Numbered from the stretch's first letter, positions 33,819 to 43,312 are shown. The stretch: DNA of 64,000 bases from Eubacteriales bacterium (GCA_021373115.1 JAJFTI010000030.1:23971-87970), one strand, 5' to 3'. A program made the numbers and translations. Notes: generated by a model from the letters alone, not told the origin.

Positions 33819-34811
33819 CTAATCACTAACTTTTACTAGAACATCTCCATCAACTTTGAAGAATTTAATAACATCCGGTGCTACGGACATATCGAATAAT
33901 AATGAGCCGTATATTTCTTTATCAAAGAAATATATGGAGATAAACGTTTTCATGAAATAATAGTTGTTATAAAAGTCCTGTGCGACTTTTTTTTCATAAT
34001 AATCTGAATCAGTATATCCACAATACTCCAGACAACCTCTGATGTCATCGTAAGCGGCATCAAACGAAATAGGTTCAAATGTTACCATTTCTGATATCAG
34101 GACAGGAAATAGAAGCAAGTAACAATCTTTTTTCTCTGAAATCCAGTCATTACAAAGTGTGTATGGATTATCAAGCAAGTCTCTAGCCACAGAATAAACT
34201 TTATCTAAAGTACCTAATATTTCTGGACATCTACAGATTGTTGAATACCGTTTCATTTTAGGCAATGACGTATTTATAAAGCATTCGACAGTTGCATTAT
34301 AATAAAACAATTTTGATGCCAATATTAAAAGTTTATCAAATAAATCACATCTTGAATAACCGGTGCATATCTTTTTTCTTCCAATATAACAATAGGGACA
34401 GATTTCTCCGCTCTGAAGAATAGGATATTCTCTATTTCCGATCTTTATTATTGCTTTATCGACATTCACTTCTATTTCGTGTTTTTTCAGAAAATTAGAT
34501 AAAGGCGTTTCTTCCTGAAACATTTCTCGCAAGTTGAGAATACCAGCTTCTTTAAAAGAATCTAAACTTTCTTCATTAGCAGTTGTTATATGACGACATA
34601 AAATTGACAATTTATTACTATCATATTTATTTAGATTCAAATCGAATTTTCGAACTATAACTTCAGGAACGAGTATATTAGGATTAACGCTTATAAAATA
34701 TGACTTCAATTCATCTACGTCTAGTCGAAAATGTGCTGCAAATTTTTCTACTAATTCAACAGGTGTGTCAACAACAAAATCCACTGTTATCACTGCAGTT
34801 ATTCCCTCCAT
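33819..34811 (-). CDS. AT-rich orphan protein with Cys-rich motif; function unknown
   Basis: This 330-residue protein does not belong to a family I can name. Visible are a helical N-terminal half with LCRHITTANEESLDSFKEAG, then a cysteine-rich patch at about 130-160 (CPYCYIGRKKICTGYSRC) that could bind zinc, a third pair in CRC near 190, and a helical, aromatic-rich C-terminal half. No signal peptide or membrane helix is seen. Its base composition is far richer in A+T than all neighbours, indicating recent transfer. Upstream of ATG 34811 the ribosome site is poor. GGAGG lies inside codons 2-3, nine bases before a GTG (34793), which may be the real start. Confidence 0.7.
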   Translation of the reverse strand: MEGITAVITVDFVVDTPVELVEKFAAHFRLDVDELKSYFISVNPNILVPEVIVRKFDLNLNKYDSNKLSILCRHITTANEESLDSFKEAGILNLREMFQEETPLSNFLKKHEIEVNVDKAIIKIGNREYPILQSGEICPYCYIGRKKICTGYSRCDLFDKLLILASKLFYYNATVECFINTSLPKMKRYSTICRCPEILGTLDKVYSVARDLLDNPYTLCNDWISEKKDCYLLLFPVLISEMVTFEPISFDAAYDDIRGCLEYCGYTDSDYYEKKVAQDFYNNYYFMKTFISIYFFDKEIYGSLLFDMSVAPDVIKFFKVDGDVLVKVSD

Positions 34812-35040
34812 ACCCGACTTACTATCATTCTATTGCATTTCACTATAACTAATTATCTATCCAGCCTACATTATTTTAATATATGAAAACATCCAAACCG
34901 ACTATACGTAAACCCATATACCTAGTCTGTCCACACGAAAACTACAAAATCTCATCTCTCATTTGGTTTTTCTTCATTTTCATGGCCTTATTCCCTTTAA
35001 GCGACTTAAGCAACCTTCTCGTTTTTTCAAACATAAACTT

Positions 35041-35078
35041 GTTAAAAAAAAAGAAAGTCCAGCAAAACTGGACTTTCT
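35041..35078 (-). terminator. Rho-independent terminator after rlmD
   Basis: An 11-bp perfect stem (35052-35062 and 35068-35078, AGAAAGTCCAG) with a 5-nt loop is followed in the minus direction by a run of nine or ten T residues. The stretch 34812-35040 is AT-rich and shows no gene. Confidence 0.92.
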
Positions 35079-35085
35079 ATACACG

Positions 35086-36447
35086 CTATTTCTGCCTCTC
35101 CATCAGCACCACCGTCTCCATGTGGCACGTCTGCGGAAACATGTCCACCGGGCGCACGGCGGAGAGGGCAAAACCGTGCTCGGAAAGATACTTGCAGTCC
35201 CGCGCGAGGGTCGCCGGGTTGCAGGAAACGTAGACGACGCGGCTGACGCTGCTCTGCGCGATCGCCGCAAGCGCGGCCTCCTCGCAGCCTTTGCGCGGCG
35301 GGTCGAGCACGATTGCGTCGATTTGTTCCTTTGCGGCGATCAGGCGGGGGAGAACGTCCTCCACATTGCCGCAGACGAACTCCGCGTTGCTTACCCCGTT
35401 TGCTTTCGCATTCGCTTTCGCGTCCTCAACGGCGGGGGCAACCTGCTCGACGCCGATCACGCGGCGGCAATCCCCGGCGACGAAGAGCGAGATCGTGCCA
35501 ACGCCGCAGTACGCGTCCACAACGGTTTCCTCCGGTTTGGCCGCGAGGAATTCCCGCGCGGTTTCGTAGAGCGCCCGCGTCTGGATGCGGTTGACCTGCA
35601 AAAACGACTGCGGGCTGACCAAGAAGCGCTTGTCGCCAATGGTTTCGGTGAGCGCCGCTTTACCGGAGAGCAGCGTGAAGCGGTCCCCGAAGACCACGTT
35701 GGTATCCCGGGTGTTCTCATTGTGCCAAACGCTGTCGCAGTCCTCTAGGAAGGAGAGCAGGTCGTCCTTCTTTTTTAGCGGACCTTTCGTGACAACGACG
35801 ACCATCAGCTCGCCGTCGGCGGTCGTCCGCGCGACGACGTGGCGGAGATGGCCTTCGCCGGTCGTTTCATCGTAAACCGGAATGCCGCTGGCGTTTGCCC
35901 AGGCGGCGACGCGGCGCGCTGCGTCCACGATGCGCTCGTCCTGAATCAGACAGTCCGAAAACGGAACGAGGCGGTGGCTCCGCTCCGCGTAAAACCCGAA
36001 CACAGCCCCGCTCCCCGCAACGCCGAAGGGGAAACTGCCCTTGTTGCGGTAGCGAACCGGCTCCTCCATCCCGACAATGGGCTGCATGGGTACGCCGGAA
36101 AACGCGCCAAGGCGGACGAGCGCATCCTCGACCCACTGCTGCTTCTGGCGGAGCTGCGCGGGATACGAAAGGTGCCAGAGCGCGCACCCGCCGCACTGCG
36201 CGAAGACGGGGCAGGCGGGGCGGACGCGATCCGGCGACGGCTTGATAATCTCAATCGCCTTGGCAATGGCGTAGGAAGGCATCACCTTGATAACATGCGC
36301 CTTCACTTCTTCGCCGACAAGCGCGCCGACAATGAACACCGCGTAGCCGTCCACGCGGGCAACACCCTGACCTTCACTGGTCAGCGACTCAATGATAACG
36401 ACGAGCTCGTCGTTTTTCTGGATGGGAGGGCGCAGTTTTTGCGACAT
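35086..36447 (-). CDS. rlmD: 23S rRNA (uracil-C5)-methyltransferase, RlmD/RumA family
   Basis: This 453-residue enzyme has an N-terminal TRAM domain (about 8-65; IIESLTSEGQGVARVDGYAV), iron-sulfur cysteines (CPVFAQCGGCALW, about 76-90), the SAM-binding VVDAYCGVGTISL (about 308) and the catalytic cysteine in VSCNPATLARD (about 404). The family methylates U1939 or U747 of 23S rRNA; in Bacillota one enzyme may do both, so the exact site is not certain. AAAGGAA lies upstream of ATG 36447. It follows dnaE in the same direction. Confidence 0.92.
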   Translation of the reverse strand: MSQKLRPPIQKNDELVVIIESLTSEGQGVARVDGYAVFIVGALVGEEVKAHVIKVMPSYAIAKAIEIIKPSPDRVRPACPVFAQCGGCALWHLSYPAQLRQKQQWVEDALVRLGAFSGVPMQPIVGMEEPVRYRNKGSFPFGVAGSGAVFGFYAERSHRLVPFSDCLIQDERIVDAARRVAAWANASGIPVYDETTGEGHLRHVVARTTADGELMVVVVTKGPLKKKDDLLSFLEDCDSVWHNENTRDTNVVFGDRFTLLSGKAALTETIGDKRFLVSPQSFLQVNRIQTRALYETAREFLAAKPEETVVDAYCGVGTISLFVAGDCRRVIGVEQVAPAVEDAKANAKANGVSNAEFVCGNVEDVLPRLIAAKEQIDAIVLDPPRKGCEEAALAAIAQSSVSRVVYVSCNPATLARDCKYLSEHGFALSAVRPVDMFPQTCHMETVVLMERQK

Positions 36448-36488
36448 ACTAAATTCCTTTCGGCGCGAAGAGCGCCCGGTAAAATGAT

Positions 36489-39400
36489 TTATTTGATCTT
36501 GATTGAGCCTCTTCCGAAACGATCCTCCGCGGCGGCGAGAAATACGTCCGACGGATCGACAAAGAACTCCTTTGGAACGCCTTTTCCCGTGCGCTTTGCC
36601 GCGTCGCAGAGGACGACCGGCGTATTGCCCGGGTATTTTTTCAGGAACGCGCAGGCAACCGCCGTCGCCTGCTCCGTGAGCATCGGGAACTGGATATAAA
36701 CGCTCTTTCCCGCTTCGCCGAGGGGCAGGAGTTCGTCGATTAAGAGGGAATTCGCGCGGTCGTCGCGGATATTGAGCTTGCCGCGCGCGAGCACCGCCGC
36801 GTCGTCCACAAACAGTGAGCCGACTTGCTGGAGCGTGCGCGGGAAAAGCACCGCCTCCACACTGCCGGTGACGCCTTCCAGCACGGCGTAACCCATAAGC
36901 CCGGTTCCCGCCCGCGTGGGCTTTTGCTTGCACTGCGTCAGCAAGCCCGCAACGGTAACCGCGTCGTTGTCCTTTACATTGCCGGAACCGTCCGCTTCCG
37001 CAAGGTCGTCAATCGTGTACTTCAGTTTTCGCATTTGCTCCTGGTAATTGTCCAGCGGATGGCCGGAAAGATACAGCCCCGTGGATTCGCGCTCCTTGGC
37101 GAGCACGATCTGGTGCGAAAGATCCGGTACGCTGGGCAGCGGGATCTGCTCGCTTTTAAGCGCCTTGCCGCCGTCCAGATCGAAAAGGGACATCTGCCCC
37201 GTGCCGCGCGCTTTTCTCGCGGCGGCGGAAGCGTCCAGCGCGCGTTCGTAAACCGCGAGCAGCTGCGCGCGCTTCGCGCCCATGGAATCGAAGCAGCCCG
37301 CGCTGATGAGCGCTTCGAGCATGCGCTTGTTCAGCCCGTCCACGCGGTCGCAAAAGTCGAAAAAGCTCGTAAACCGTCCGTTTTCCGTGCGCTCCTGCAC
37401 CATGGCCTCCATCACGGCGGAGCCGACGTTTCGCACCGCGGAAAGCCCGAAGCGGATCGCGCCCTGTTCCGGCGAGAAGCGCGCGCGGGAAAAGTTCACG
37501 TCCGGCGGGAGCACCCGTATGCCGTGATTGCGCGCGCTGTAGACGTATTTGGCGACGGTTTCCACCGAACCAAGGTAGCTGTTGATGAGCGCCGTTAAAA
37601 ACTCCACGGGATAGTAGTATTTCAAATAGGCCGTCCGGTAAGCGAGCACCGCGTAGGCCGCCGCGTGGGATTTATTGAACGCGTAGGACGCAAAGTCCAT
37701 CATTTCGTCGAAAATCTTGTTGGCGACGGGCTCCGGCACGCCGTTTTTGACCGCGCCAACCACGCCTTCCGTCCCGTGGACGAAATACTCGCGCTCCTTG
37801 GCCATGACTTCGTGCTTTTTCTTCGCCATGGCGCGGCGAACGAGGTCGCTCCTGCCGTAGGAATAGCCCGCCAGCGCGCGGACGATTTCCATGACCTGCT
37901 CCTGATAGACCATGCAGCCGTAAGTGGTGCAGAGGATCGGTTCCAGCAGGGGATGCGAATAGACCACACTCGTTGGATCGTGCTTGCCCTTGACATAGCG
38001 CGGAATCTGCTCCATGGGGCCGGGGCGGTAAAGTGAAATGCCTGCGATGAGATCCTCGAAGCAGTCCGGTTTGAGCTGCTGGAGAAACTGGCGCATGCCG
38101 CCGGATTCCAGCTGGAACACCCCGTCCGTATCCCCGACAGCTATCATGCGGTAAACCGCCGGGTCGGTGAACGGCACCTTGTCGAGGTCGGGTACGGCAA
38201 GGCCGTCGTCCGCAATGAAATGCAGCGTATCGCGAATGACCGTGAGCGTGCGAAGGCCGAGGAAGTCCATCTTCAGCAGCCCCAGCTCTTCCAGCGTGGT
38301 CATGGGAAACTGGGTGGTCACGACGGAATCGTTCACCTGCAGCGGCACGGCTTCGGTAATCGGCACGCTGGAGATTACGACGCCCGCCGCGTGTGTGGAG
38401 CTATGCCGCGGGAGGCCTTCGAGGCGGAGGCAAAGATCGATGATCCTCTTCGTCGTTTCGTCGCTCTCGTATTGCTTTTTCAATTCGGGCGAAATCTGGA
38501 GGGCGCGTTCGAGCGTCATGCTGATTTCAAACGGAACCATCTTGCTGAGCCGGTCCACATCCGCATACGGGACGCGGAGCACGCGGCCCACGTCGCGGAT
38601 GACCGCGCGCGCCGCCATGGTGCCGAACGTGATGATCTGGCTGACATGCCCGTCGCCATACTTTTCGGCAACGTAATCGATGACCTCCTGCCGGCGTTCA
38701 TAACAAAAGTCAATATCGAAGTCCGGCATGCTGATGCGCTCCGGATTGAGAAAGCGCTCGAACAGGAGGTTATACTGGATCGGATCGACGTCCGTAATAT
38801 CGAGGCAGTAGGCAGCGAGACTGCCCGCGCCGCTTCCGCGGCCGGGGCCGACCATGATGCCGTGCAACTTCGCATAATGGATGAAGTCCCATACGATAAG
38901 AAAATAGTCCACGAACCCCATCTGCTTGATGACGCCGAGTTCATAGTCCAGCCGGGCAAGCGCTTCCGCGTCCGCTTCCGGCAGTTTTTTCGTCATCCCT
39001 GCGCGGCAGAGCTGCTCGAGGTAAACCGCGTTGTCCAGCCCGTCCGGCGCGGTAAACGCGGGCATGCGGCGAATATTGAACGCGATCTCCAGATTGCATT
39101 TTTCGGCGACTTCCGCTGTGTTGGCAATCGCCTCCGCATCCTCCGGCAGGGCGAGCAGCATCTCCGCTTCGCTCTTGAGGTAGAACTGGGTTCCCTCCAT
39201 GCGCATACGGTCCGGCTCGTCGATGAAGCGCTGTGTCTGGATGCAAAGCAGCACGTCCTGCGCTTCCGCGTCGTCCGGCGAAACATAGTGGATGTCGTTG
39301 GTTGCAACGCATTTTGCGCCGATTTCGGCCGCGATTTTCCGCAGCCCCGGCAGCACCTGCAGCTGCTCCGGGATGCCGTGATTCTGCAGTTCAATGTAAA

Positions 39401-39908
39401 AGTCCTCGCCGAACATCCCCTGCAGGCGTTTGGCGTAAGCAAGCGCGCCGTCGTAATTGTTTGCCAGCAGCGCTTGAGGAATATCGCCCGCGAGACAGGC
39501 CGAGAGGCAGACGAGGCCCTCGCAGTGCTGTTCCAGCAGGTCGTAGTCGATGCGGGGACGATAGTAAAACCCGTGCAGAAACGCTTCGCTGGAAAGATAC
39601 ATGAGGTTTTCATAGCCTGTTTGGTTTTTGCACAGAAGAATCAAATGCGCGTATTCGCGATCCTGCGAGCCTTCCCGGTCGCGCATGGAACGCGGAGCAA
39701 TATAGGTTTCCATGCCGATCAGGGGCTTGATCCCTTCCTTCTTACAGGCTTTATAAAAATCAATTACGCCGTACATGACCCCGTGGTCGGTCACGGCGAG
39801 CGCAGTTTGCCCGAGCGATTTCGCGCGCGCGACCAGATCGGAAATGCGCGCCGCGCCGTCAAGCAGGCTGAACTGCGTGTGAACGTGCAGATGCGTGAAA
39901 TTACCCAT
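36489..39908 (-). CDS. dnaE: DNA polymerase III alpha subunit
   Basis: This 1139-residue replicative polymerase has an N-terminal PHP domain (THLHVHTQFSLLDG from residue 4). The palm has GPGRGSGAGSLAAYCLDITD and the catalytic aspartates in MPDFDIDF (about 393-399). Helix-hairpin-helix and OB-fold regions lie in the last 250 residues. AAGGAG precedes ATG 39908, which overlaps the end of whiA by eight bases, so the two are coupled. In Bacillota DnaE works beside PolC. Confidence 0.97.
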   Translation of the reverse strand: MGNFTHLHVHTQFSLLDGAARISDLVARAKSLGQTALAVTDHGVMYGVIDFYKACKKEGIKPLIGMETYIAPRSMRDREGSQDREYAHLILLCKNQTGYENLMYLSSEAFLHGFYYRPRIDYDLLEQHCEGLVCLSACLAGDIPQALLANNYDGALAYAKRLQGMFGEDFYIELQNHGIPEQLQVLPGLRKIAAEIGAKCVATNDIHYVSPDDAEAQDVLLCIQTQRFIDEPDRMRMEGTQFYLKSEAEMLLALPEDAEAIANTAEVAEKCNLEIAFNIRRMPAFTAPDGLDNAVYLEQLCRAGMTKKLPEADAEALARLDYELGVIKQMGFVDYFLIVWDFIHYAKLHGIMVGPGRGSGAGSLAAYCLDITDVDPIQYNLLFERFLNPERISMPDFDIDFCYERRQEVIDYVAEKYGDGHVSQIITFGTMAARAVIRDVGRVLRVPYADVDRLSKMVPFEISMTLERALQISPELKKQYESDETTKRIIDLCLRLEGLPRHSSTHAAGVVISSVPITEAVPLQVNDSVVTTQFPMTTLEELGLLKMDFLGLRTLTVIRDTLHFIADDGLAVPDLDKVPFTDPAVYRMIAVGDTDGVFQLESGGMRQFLQQLKPDCFEDLIAGISLYRPGPMEQIPRYVKGKHDPTSVVYSHPLLEPILCTTYGCMVYQEQVMEIVRALAGYSYGRSDLVRRAMAKKKHEVMAKEREYFVHGTEGVVGAVKNGVPEPVANKIFDEMMDFASYAFNKSHAAAYAVLAYRTAYLKYYYPVEFLTALINSYLGSVETVAKYVYSARNHGIRVLPPDVNFSRARFSPEQGAIRFGLSAVRNVGSAVMEAMVQERTENGRFTSFFDFCDRVDGLNKRMLEALISAGCFDSMGAKRAQLLAVYERALDASAAARKARGTGQMSLFDLDGGKALKSEQIPLPSVPDLSHQIVLAKERESTGLYLSGHPLDNYQEQMRKLKYTIDDLAEADGSGNVKDNDAVTVAGLLTQCKQKPTRAGTGLMGYAVLEGVTGSVEAVLFPRTLQQVGSLFVDDAAVLARGKLNIRDDRANSLLIDELLPLGEAGKSVYIQFPMLTEQATAVACAFLKKYPGNTPVVLCDAAKRTGKGVPKEFFVDPSDVFLAAAEDRFGRGSIKIK

Positions 39909-40824
39909 GACGGATCTCCTTTGCAATGCGAACCAAGCGCGCGAGCCGGTGGTTCATGCCGCTCTTGCCAAGTTCGGCGAGGTCGGCAAGCTCCTGCAGC
40001 GTTGCGTCCGGATGGCTGAGACGAAGCATCGCCGCTTCGTATAGCGGGGCGGGCAGATGGTTCAGCCCCCGGTGCTCCTCAATGAGCTCAATCGCGGCGC
40101 GCTGTTCGGCGGAAGCGCTGACCGTTTTGTCGATGTTCGCGGTTTCGCAGTTTGTCGTGCGGTTGAGATAGTTGCGAAAGTCCCGTTCGGCGCGCGCGCT
40201 TTCAAATTTCAGCGCGGAACCGCTCGCGCCGATCAGCGCGAGAAACGAGGAAACGTCGTCCCCTTTGAGATAGACGATCGGTTTTTCACGTCGTAGCATA
40301 ATCTTCGCATCCGCGCCGGCGGCAAGAATTTTTGCGCGGAGCTGTTCGGCAAACGCGCCGGAACGCGTAACGATCTCCAAGTGATATCCTCGATATGGGT
40401 TCGAGCAGGAGCCGCTGCCTAAAAATGCGCCGCGCAGGAAAGCGCGGACGGCGTCCTCGTCCGGAAAGAGCCATTCGGGAACGGTTTCGCCAATGCGGTA
40501 GGCTCCGTCTTCAACCAGCAGCAGACCGACTTCACTGAGCATGCGTTCCGCAACGTCGCCGATGAGCGTGACGACCGTCAGCGGACGCCGCCGTTCCCGC
40601 TCGCTGAGTTCGATCGTTGGTTCCAGCTCATAGAGCGCGGTTGCGAGGGAGACGATGTGTTTACCAACGGCGAGCGTTTCGGTGGTAAAGGACGCGCCCC
40701 GACCCCGGCCGATGGTCAGCGCGCCGCAGGTATGTACAAGCCCGGCCAGCTGAGCCAGACGCTGCTCGCGGGTTTTCAGCCTGATTCTTACGAGGTCTTC
40801 CTTCGCACTGCTAGAAAACGACAT
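39901..40824 (-). CDS. whiA: DNA-binding protein WhiA
   Basis: This 307-residue protein has a degenerate LAGLIDADG-like N-terminal domain (about 20-200; FLRGAFLGSGSCSNPYRGYH) and a C-terminal helix-turn-helix (about 220-305; HPDATLQELADLAELGKSGM and NHRLARL). WhiA regulates division and envelope genes in Gram-positives. GGAG precedes ATG 40824, with a promoter 60 bases upstream. In many Bacillota the order is rapZ-glmR(yvcK)-whiA; here glmR is absent and the rapZ transcript ends at a terminator before whiA. Confidence 0.95.
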   Translation of the reverse strand: MSFSSSAKEDLVRIRLKTREQRLAQLAGLVHTCGALTIGRGRGASFTTETLAVGKHIVSLATALYELEPTIELSERERRRPLTVVTLIGDVAERMLSEVGLLLVEDGAYRIGETVPEWLFPDEDAVRAFLRGAFLGSGSCSNPYRGYHLEIVTRSGAFAEQLRAKILAAGADAKIMLRREKPIVYLKGDDVSSFLALIGASGSALKFESARAERDFRNYLNRTTNCETANIDKTVSASAEQRAAIELIEEHRGLNHLPAPLYEAAMLRLSHPDATLQELADLAELGKSGMNHRLARLVRIAKEIRHG

Positions 40825-40882
40825 GGTAACTCCAGATTGCCCGTTTTTTTGCGGTTCCCGAAAGAACGCAATTCTGTTTTCT

Positions 40883-40911
40883 ATTATAATCGTTTTTCAC
40901 GGCTTAGTCAG
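40883..40911 (-). promoter_or_regulatory. Promoter of the whiA-dnaE operon
   Basis: On the minus strand CTGACT (40911-40906), 17 bases, then a perfect TATAAT (40888-40883). The leader is about 52 nt and contains GGAG before ATG. Confidence 0.75.
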
Positions 40912-40950
40912 GGAAAACCGAAAAAACGTTCGCCCGCGCAAATTCATATG

Positions 40951-40978
40951 GAAAAAAAGAAGCGCCAGTTGGCGTTTC
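40951..40978 (-). terminator. Rho-independent terminator after rapZ
   Basis: GAAGCGCCA (40959-40967) pairs with TGGCGTTTC (40970-40978). In the minus direction it is followed by seven T residues. It separates rapZ from the whiA promoter. Confidence 0.85.
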
Positions 40979-41009
40979 TATAAAAATCGAATGGCGCAGA
41001 AAAATTTTA

Positions 41010-41900
41010 TTACGGCTGTTTTTCAAAACGCTCCTTGATATCCGCCGCTTCGCAATTGATGTCGCGGTGATAGACGCGGACATTCATGCCGCGCGCGACA
41101 AAGCGCTTTGCCATTTCCTCCGCTGCGGCAACGGAACGGTGCCGCCCGCCCGTGCAGCCGAAGCAAACGCGGATGATGTGCTTTTCCTGCTCCAGAAAGA
41201 GCGGAATAAGCCGGGCGAGCATCTGCTCCAGCCCGCTGAAAAACTCCGGGACAAACGGCTGGGAGCTGATGAATTCCTGTACCGGCGTGTCCAAACCGGA
41301 AAGCGAACGGTATTCGGGATAGTAAAACGGATTCGGCATAAAGCGCATGTCCAGAACGAAATCCGCGTCCACGGGTACGCCGCGCTTATAGCCAAAACTG
41401 CAGAAGAGCAGCGAGAACGTCTTATTTTCGTATTCCGGCAGAACTTTGGCGATTAAACTCGGAAAGTCCTTTGGTTTGATATCGCTTGTATCGAGAATGT
41501 AATTTGCGCGGTCGCGCAGCGGCTGCAGGAACACGCGCTCGCGCTTGACCCCCGTTGCCGCGTCGCCCGCTTCGCCGAGCGGATGGCGCCGGCGAACCTC
41601 GTTGTAGCGTTTGCGCAGCACATCGTCCCGCGCATCCAGAAACAATATTTCGTATGGTGATTCGAGCGAATCGAATGCCTCCGTAATCGAGTCGGAACTG
41701 CGGGATAACAGGCTCTCGCGGCTGTCAATCGTAACGGCGGCCTTTTGGATTGCGGGGCTGGCGTTGTTGCAGAGACTGACAAACTCCTTGAGCATGGAGG
41801 AGGGCAGGTTATCCACGCAGAAAAAACCCTGCTCTTCCAGACAGCGCAGTGCCAGCGATTTGCCCGCGCCGGAAAGACCCGTTACGATTAAAAGATACAT
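41010..41900 (-). CDS. rapZ: RNase adapter / nucleotide-binding protein RapZ (YvcJ)
   Basis: This 296-residue protein has Walker A GLSGAGKS at residues 8-15, ILFLDARDDVLRKRYNEVRRRHPL in the middle and the C-terminal GCTGGRHRSVAAAEEMAK typical of RapZ. In Gram-negatives it guides RNase E to GlmZ; in Bacillota its role is less clear and linked to envelope metabolism. GAGGAA precedes ATG 41900. It lies 42 bases behind murB in one operon. Confidence 0.96.
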   Translation of the reverse strand: MYLLIVTGLSGAGKSLALRCLEEQGFFCVDNLPSSMLKEFVSLCNNASPAIQKAAVTIDSRESLLSRSSDSITEAFDSLESPYEILFLDARDDVLRKRYNEVRRRHPLGEAGDAATGVKRERVFLQPLRDRANYILDTSDIKPKDFPSLIAKVLPEYENKTFSLLFCSFGYKRGVPVDADFVLDMRFMPNPFYYPEYRSLSGLDTPVQEFISSQPFVPEFFSGLEQMLARLIPLFLEQEKHIIRVCFGCTGGRHRSVAAAEEMAKRFVARGMNVRVYHRDINCEAADIKERFEKQP

Positions 41901-41942
41901 ACACAATTCCTCAAATGGAACCCGTTCAAACGCGAAACGGTA

Positions 41943-42845
41943 TTACAGTTCACGCATCAGCTTGATTTCGCGTTCCAGCCGAACGCCCGTTTCGTCGAAT
42001 ACGCGCTGCTGAATCAGGGCGATCAGATCGAGCACATCCTTTTCCGTGGCTTTTCCGGTGTTGACAATGAATCCCGCGTGCAAGGGGCTTACCTGCGCGC
42101 CGCCGACGGAATATCCCTTCAGCCCGCAGTTTTCAATCAGAGCGCCGGCGAACCGCCCCTTGGGGCGCTTGAACACGCTTCCCGCGCTTGGCAGGCTGAG
42201 CGGCTGCTTTTCCTTGCGCTGGCGCGTTGTTTCCAGCATGCGCTCCTTCGCGCCGCCGTCGTCGTGCTCCAGCTGAAACGTTGCCGAAAGCACGATCACG
42301 CTGGGCGAACTATAGGCGCTGGTGCGGTCGCCAAAGTCTGTTTTCTTTGTTTCCACATCCAGCACGCGCCCGCTTTTCAGGATCCGTACGCTCTTGATGA
42401 TGTGCCGTATTTCCGAGCCGTATGCGCCCGCGTTCATCGCAACCGCGCCGCCGACGGTGCCGGGAATGCCGCTGAGCGTTTCCAGACCCATCAGATGCAT
42501 GCCGACGCTCTCCCGCGCAAGCACGGAGAGTGAAGTACCGGCGGGGCAGGTGACCGTGGTGTCAACAAACAGGGGGGTGGTCAGGGGCGTATCGAGACGG
42601 ATGACCATGCCGGGATAACCCGCGTCCGGCGCGAGCACGTTTGTTCCGTTGCCGAGTACGCAGTAGGGACAGCCGAACTGGCTGCAGGATTGTATCGTAC
42701 GCCGGATGTCCTCCGCGCTGTGCGGGCGCAGAACCATGGCGGCGGGACCGCCGATGCGGAAGCTCGTCAGCGAAGAAAGCGGCACGTTACATTTGATTTC
42801 GAGTCCCTTGAGCGCGGTCAGGACGCGATCGACCCTAATATCCAT
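41943..42845 (-). CDS. murB: UDP-N-acetylenolpyruvoylglucosamine reductase
   Basis: This 300-residue flavoprotein of peptidoglycan precursor synthesis reduces the enolpyruvyl group to make UDP-MurNAc. Seen are LTSFRIGGPAAMV and LGNGTNVLAPDAGYPG in the FAD-binding half, LSGIPGTVGGAVAMNAGAYG, and the catalytic-Ser motif LPSAGSVFKRP (type II-like, short form). It heads the murB-rapZ operon. There is no Shine-Dalgarno site before ATG 42845, and the promoter -10 ends six bases upstream. Confidence 0.96.
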   Translation of the reverse strand: MDIRVDRVLTALKGLEIKCNVPLSSLTSFRIGGPAAMVLRPHSAEDIRRTIQSCSQFGCPYCVLGNGTNVLAPDAGYPGMVIRLDTPLTTPLFVDTTVTCPAGTSLSVLARESVGMHLMGLETLSGIPGTVGGAVAMNAGAYGSEIRHIIKSVRILKSGRVLDVETKKTDFGDRTSAYSSPSVIVLSATFQLEHDDGGAKERMLETTRQRKEKQPLSLPSAGSVFKRPKGRFAGALIENCGLKGYSVGGAQVSPLHAGFIVNTGKATEKDVLDLIALIQQRVFDETGVRLEREIKLMREL

Positions 42846-42851
42846 GCTGCT

Positions 42852-42880
42852 ATCATAACAAATTGTTCATAATTAGACAA
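42852..42880 (-). promoter_or_regulatory. murB promoter, leaderless geometry
   Basis: On the minus strand TTGTCT (42880-42875), 17 bases, TATGAT (42857-42852), then six bases to ATG 42845. The predicted transcription start falls on the A of the ATG. Confidence 0.7.
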
Positions 42881-43015
42881 CCAAAAATGCAGGGATTTTT
42901 GCATAAAAATCGCAAATACGTGTATTTGGGAAGTTCTTTTATGGAGCGGTCCGGCTGAGAACATGCGAAAACGGGTGGGAAAAGCAAAGCGGAATCTTGG
43001 CGTTTACTGCCGGAA

Positions 43016-43233
43016 ATGTTCATAATACAATACAGGAAAGCACCGTATGAAGAGAACGTGAATAAAAAAACCATTACGATAATGAAGCATTCAGGATATG
43101 TAAAGAATTTGTCGAAGACAACGAACATAAAGTTGTTTTTTCCGTTTCACCTGAATGGAATTATTCTTCTGGGGTTACCTTGGAAAGAAAGACCGAGGGG
43201 AACGCCACAATCTCGATTAGACTAATACCGTGA
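43016..43233 (+). pseudogene. Possible frameshifted small gene
   Basis: ATG 43016 opens a frame that reads MFIIQYRKAPYEENVNKK up to a run of seven A residues. One added A there would join it to a second open frame (RICKEFVEDNEHKVVFS, then SSGVTLERKTEGNATIS) ending at TGA 43231, about 72 residues in all. The composition is AT-rich against neighbours. No family is recognised, and the ribosome site is weak. It may be a decayed gene, a sequencing slip or chance. The rest of 42881-43312 shows nothing else. Confidence 0.35.
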
Positions 43234-43312
43234 ATCTGTGTTTTTTAGATTGTTTGGTGCTTGAAAACAAACTGTTTGAGGCTTGATTCCCAATTATTCC
43301 AATTGAACGTTC

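Noticed and set aside
34883..35233. Plus-strand open frame of 116 codons
   Set aside because: It runs through the strong rlmD terminator and into rlmD on the other strand.
36489..39926. Long plus-strand frame opposite dnaE (599 codons)
   Set aside because: Shadow of a GC-rich gene; no start signal and no family features.
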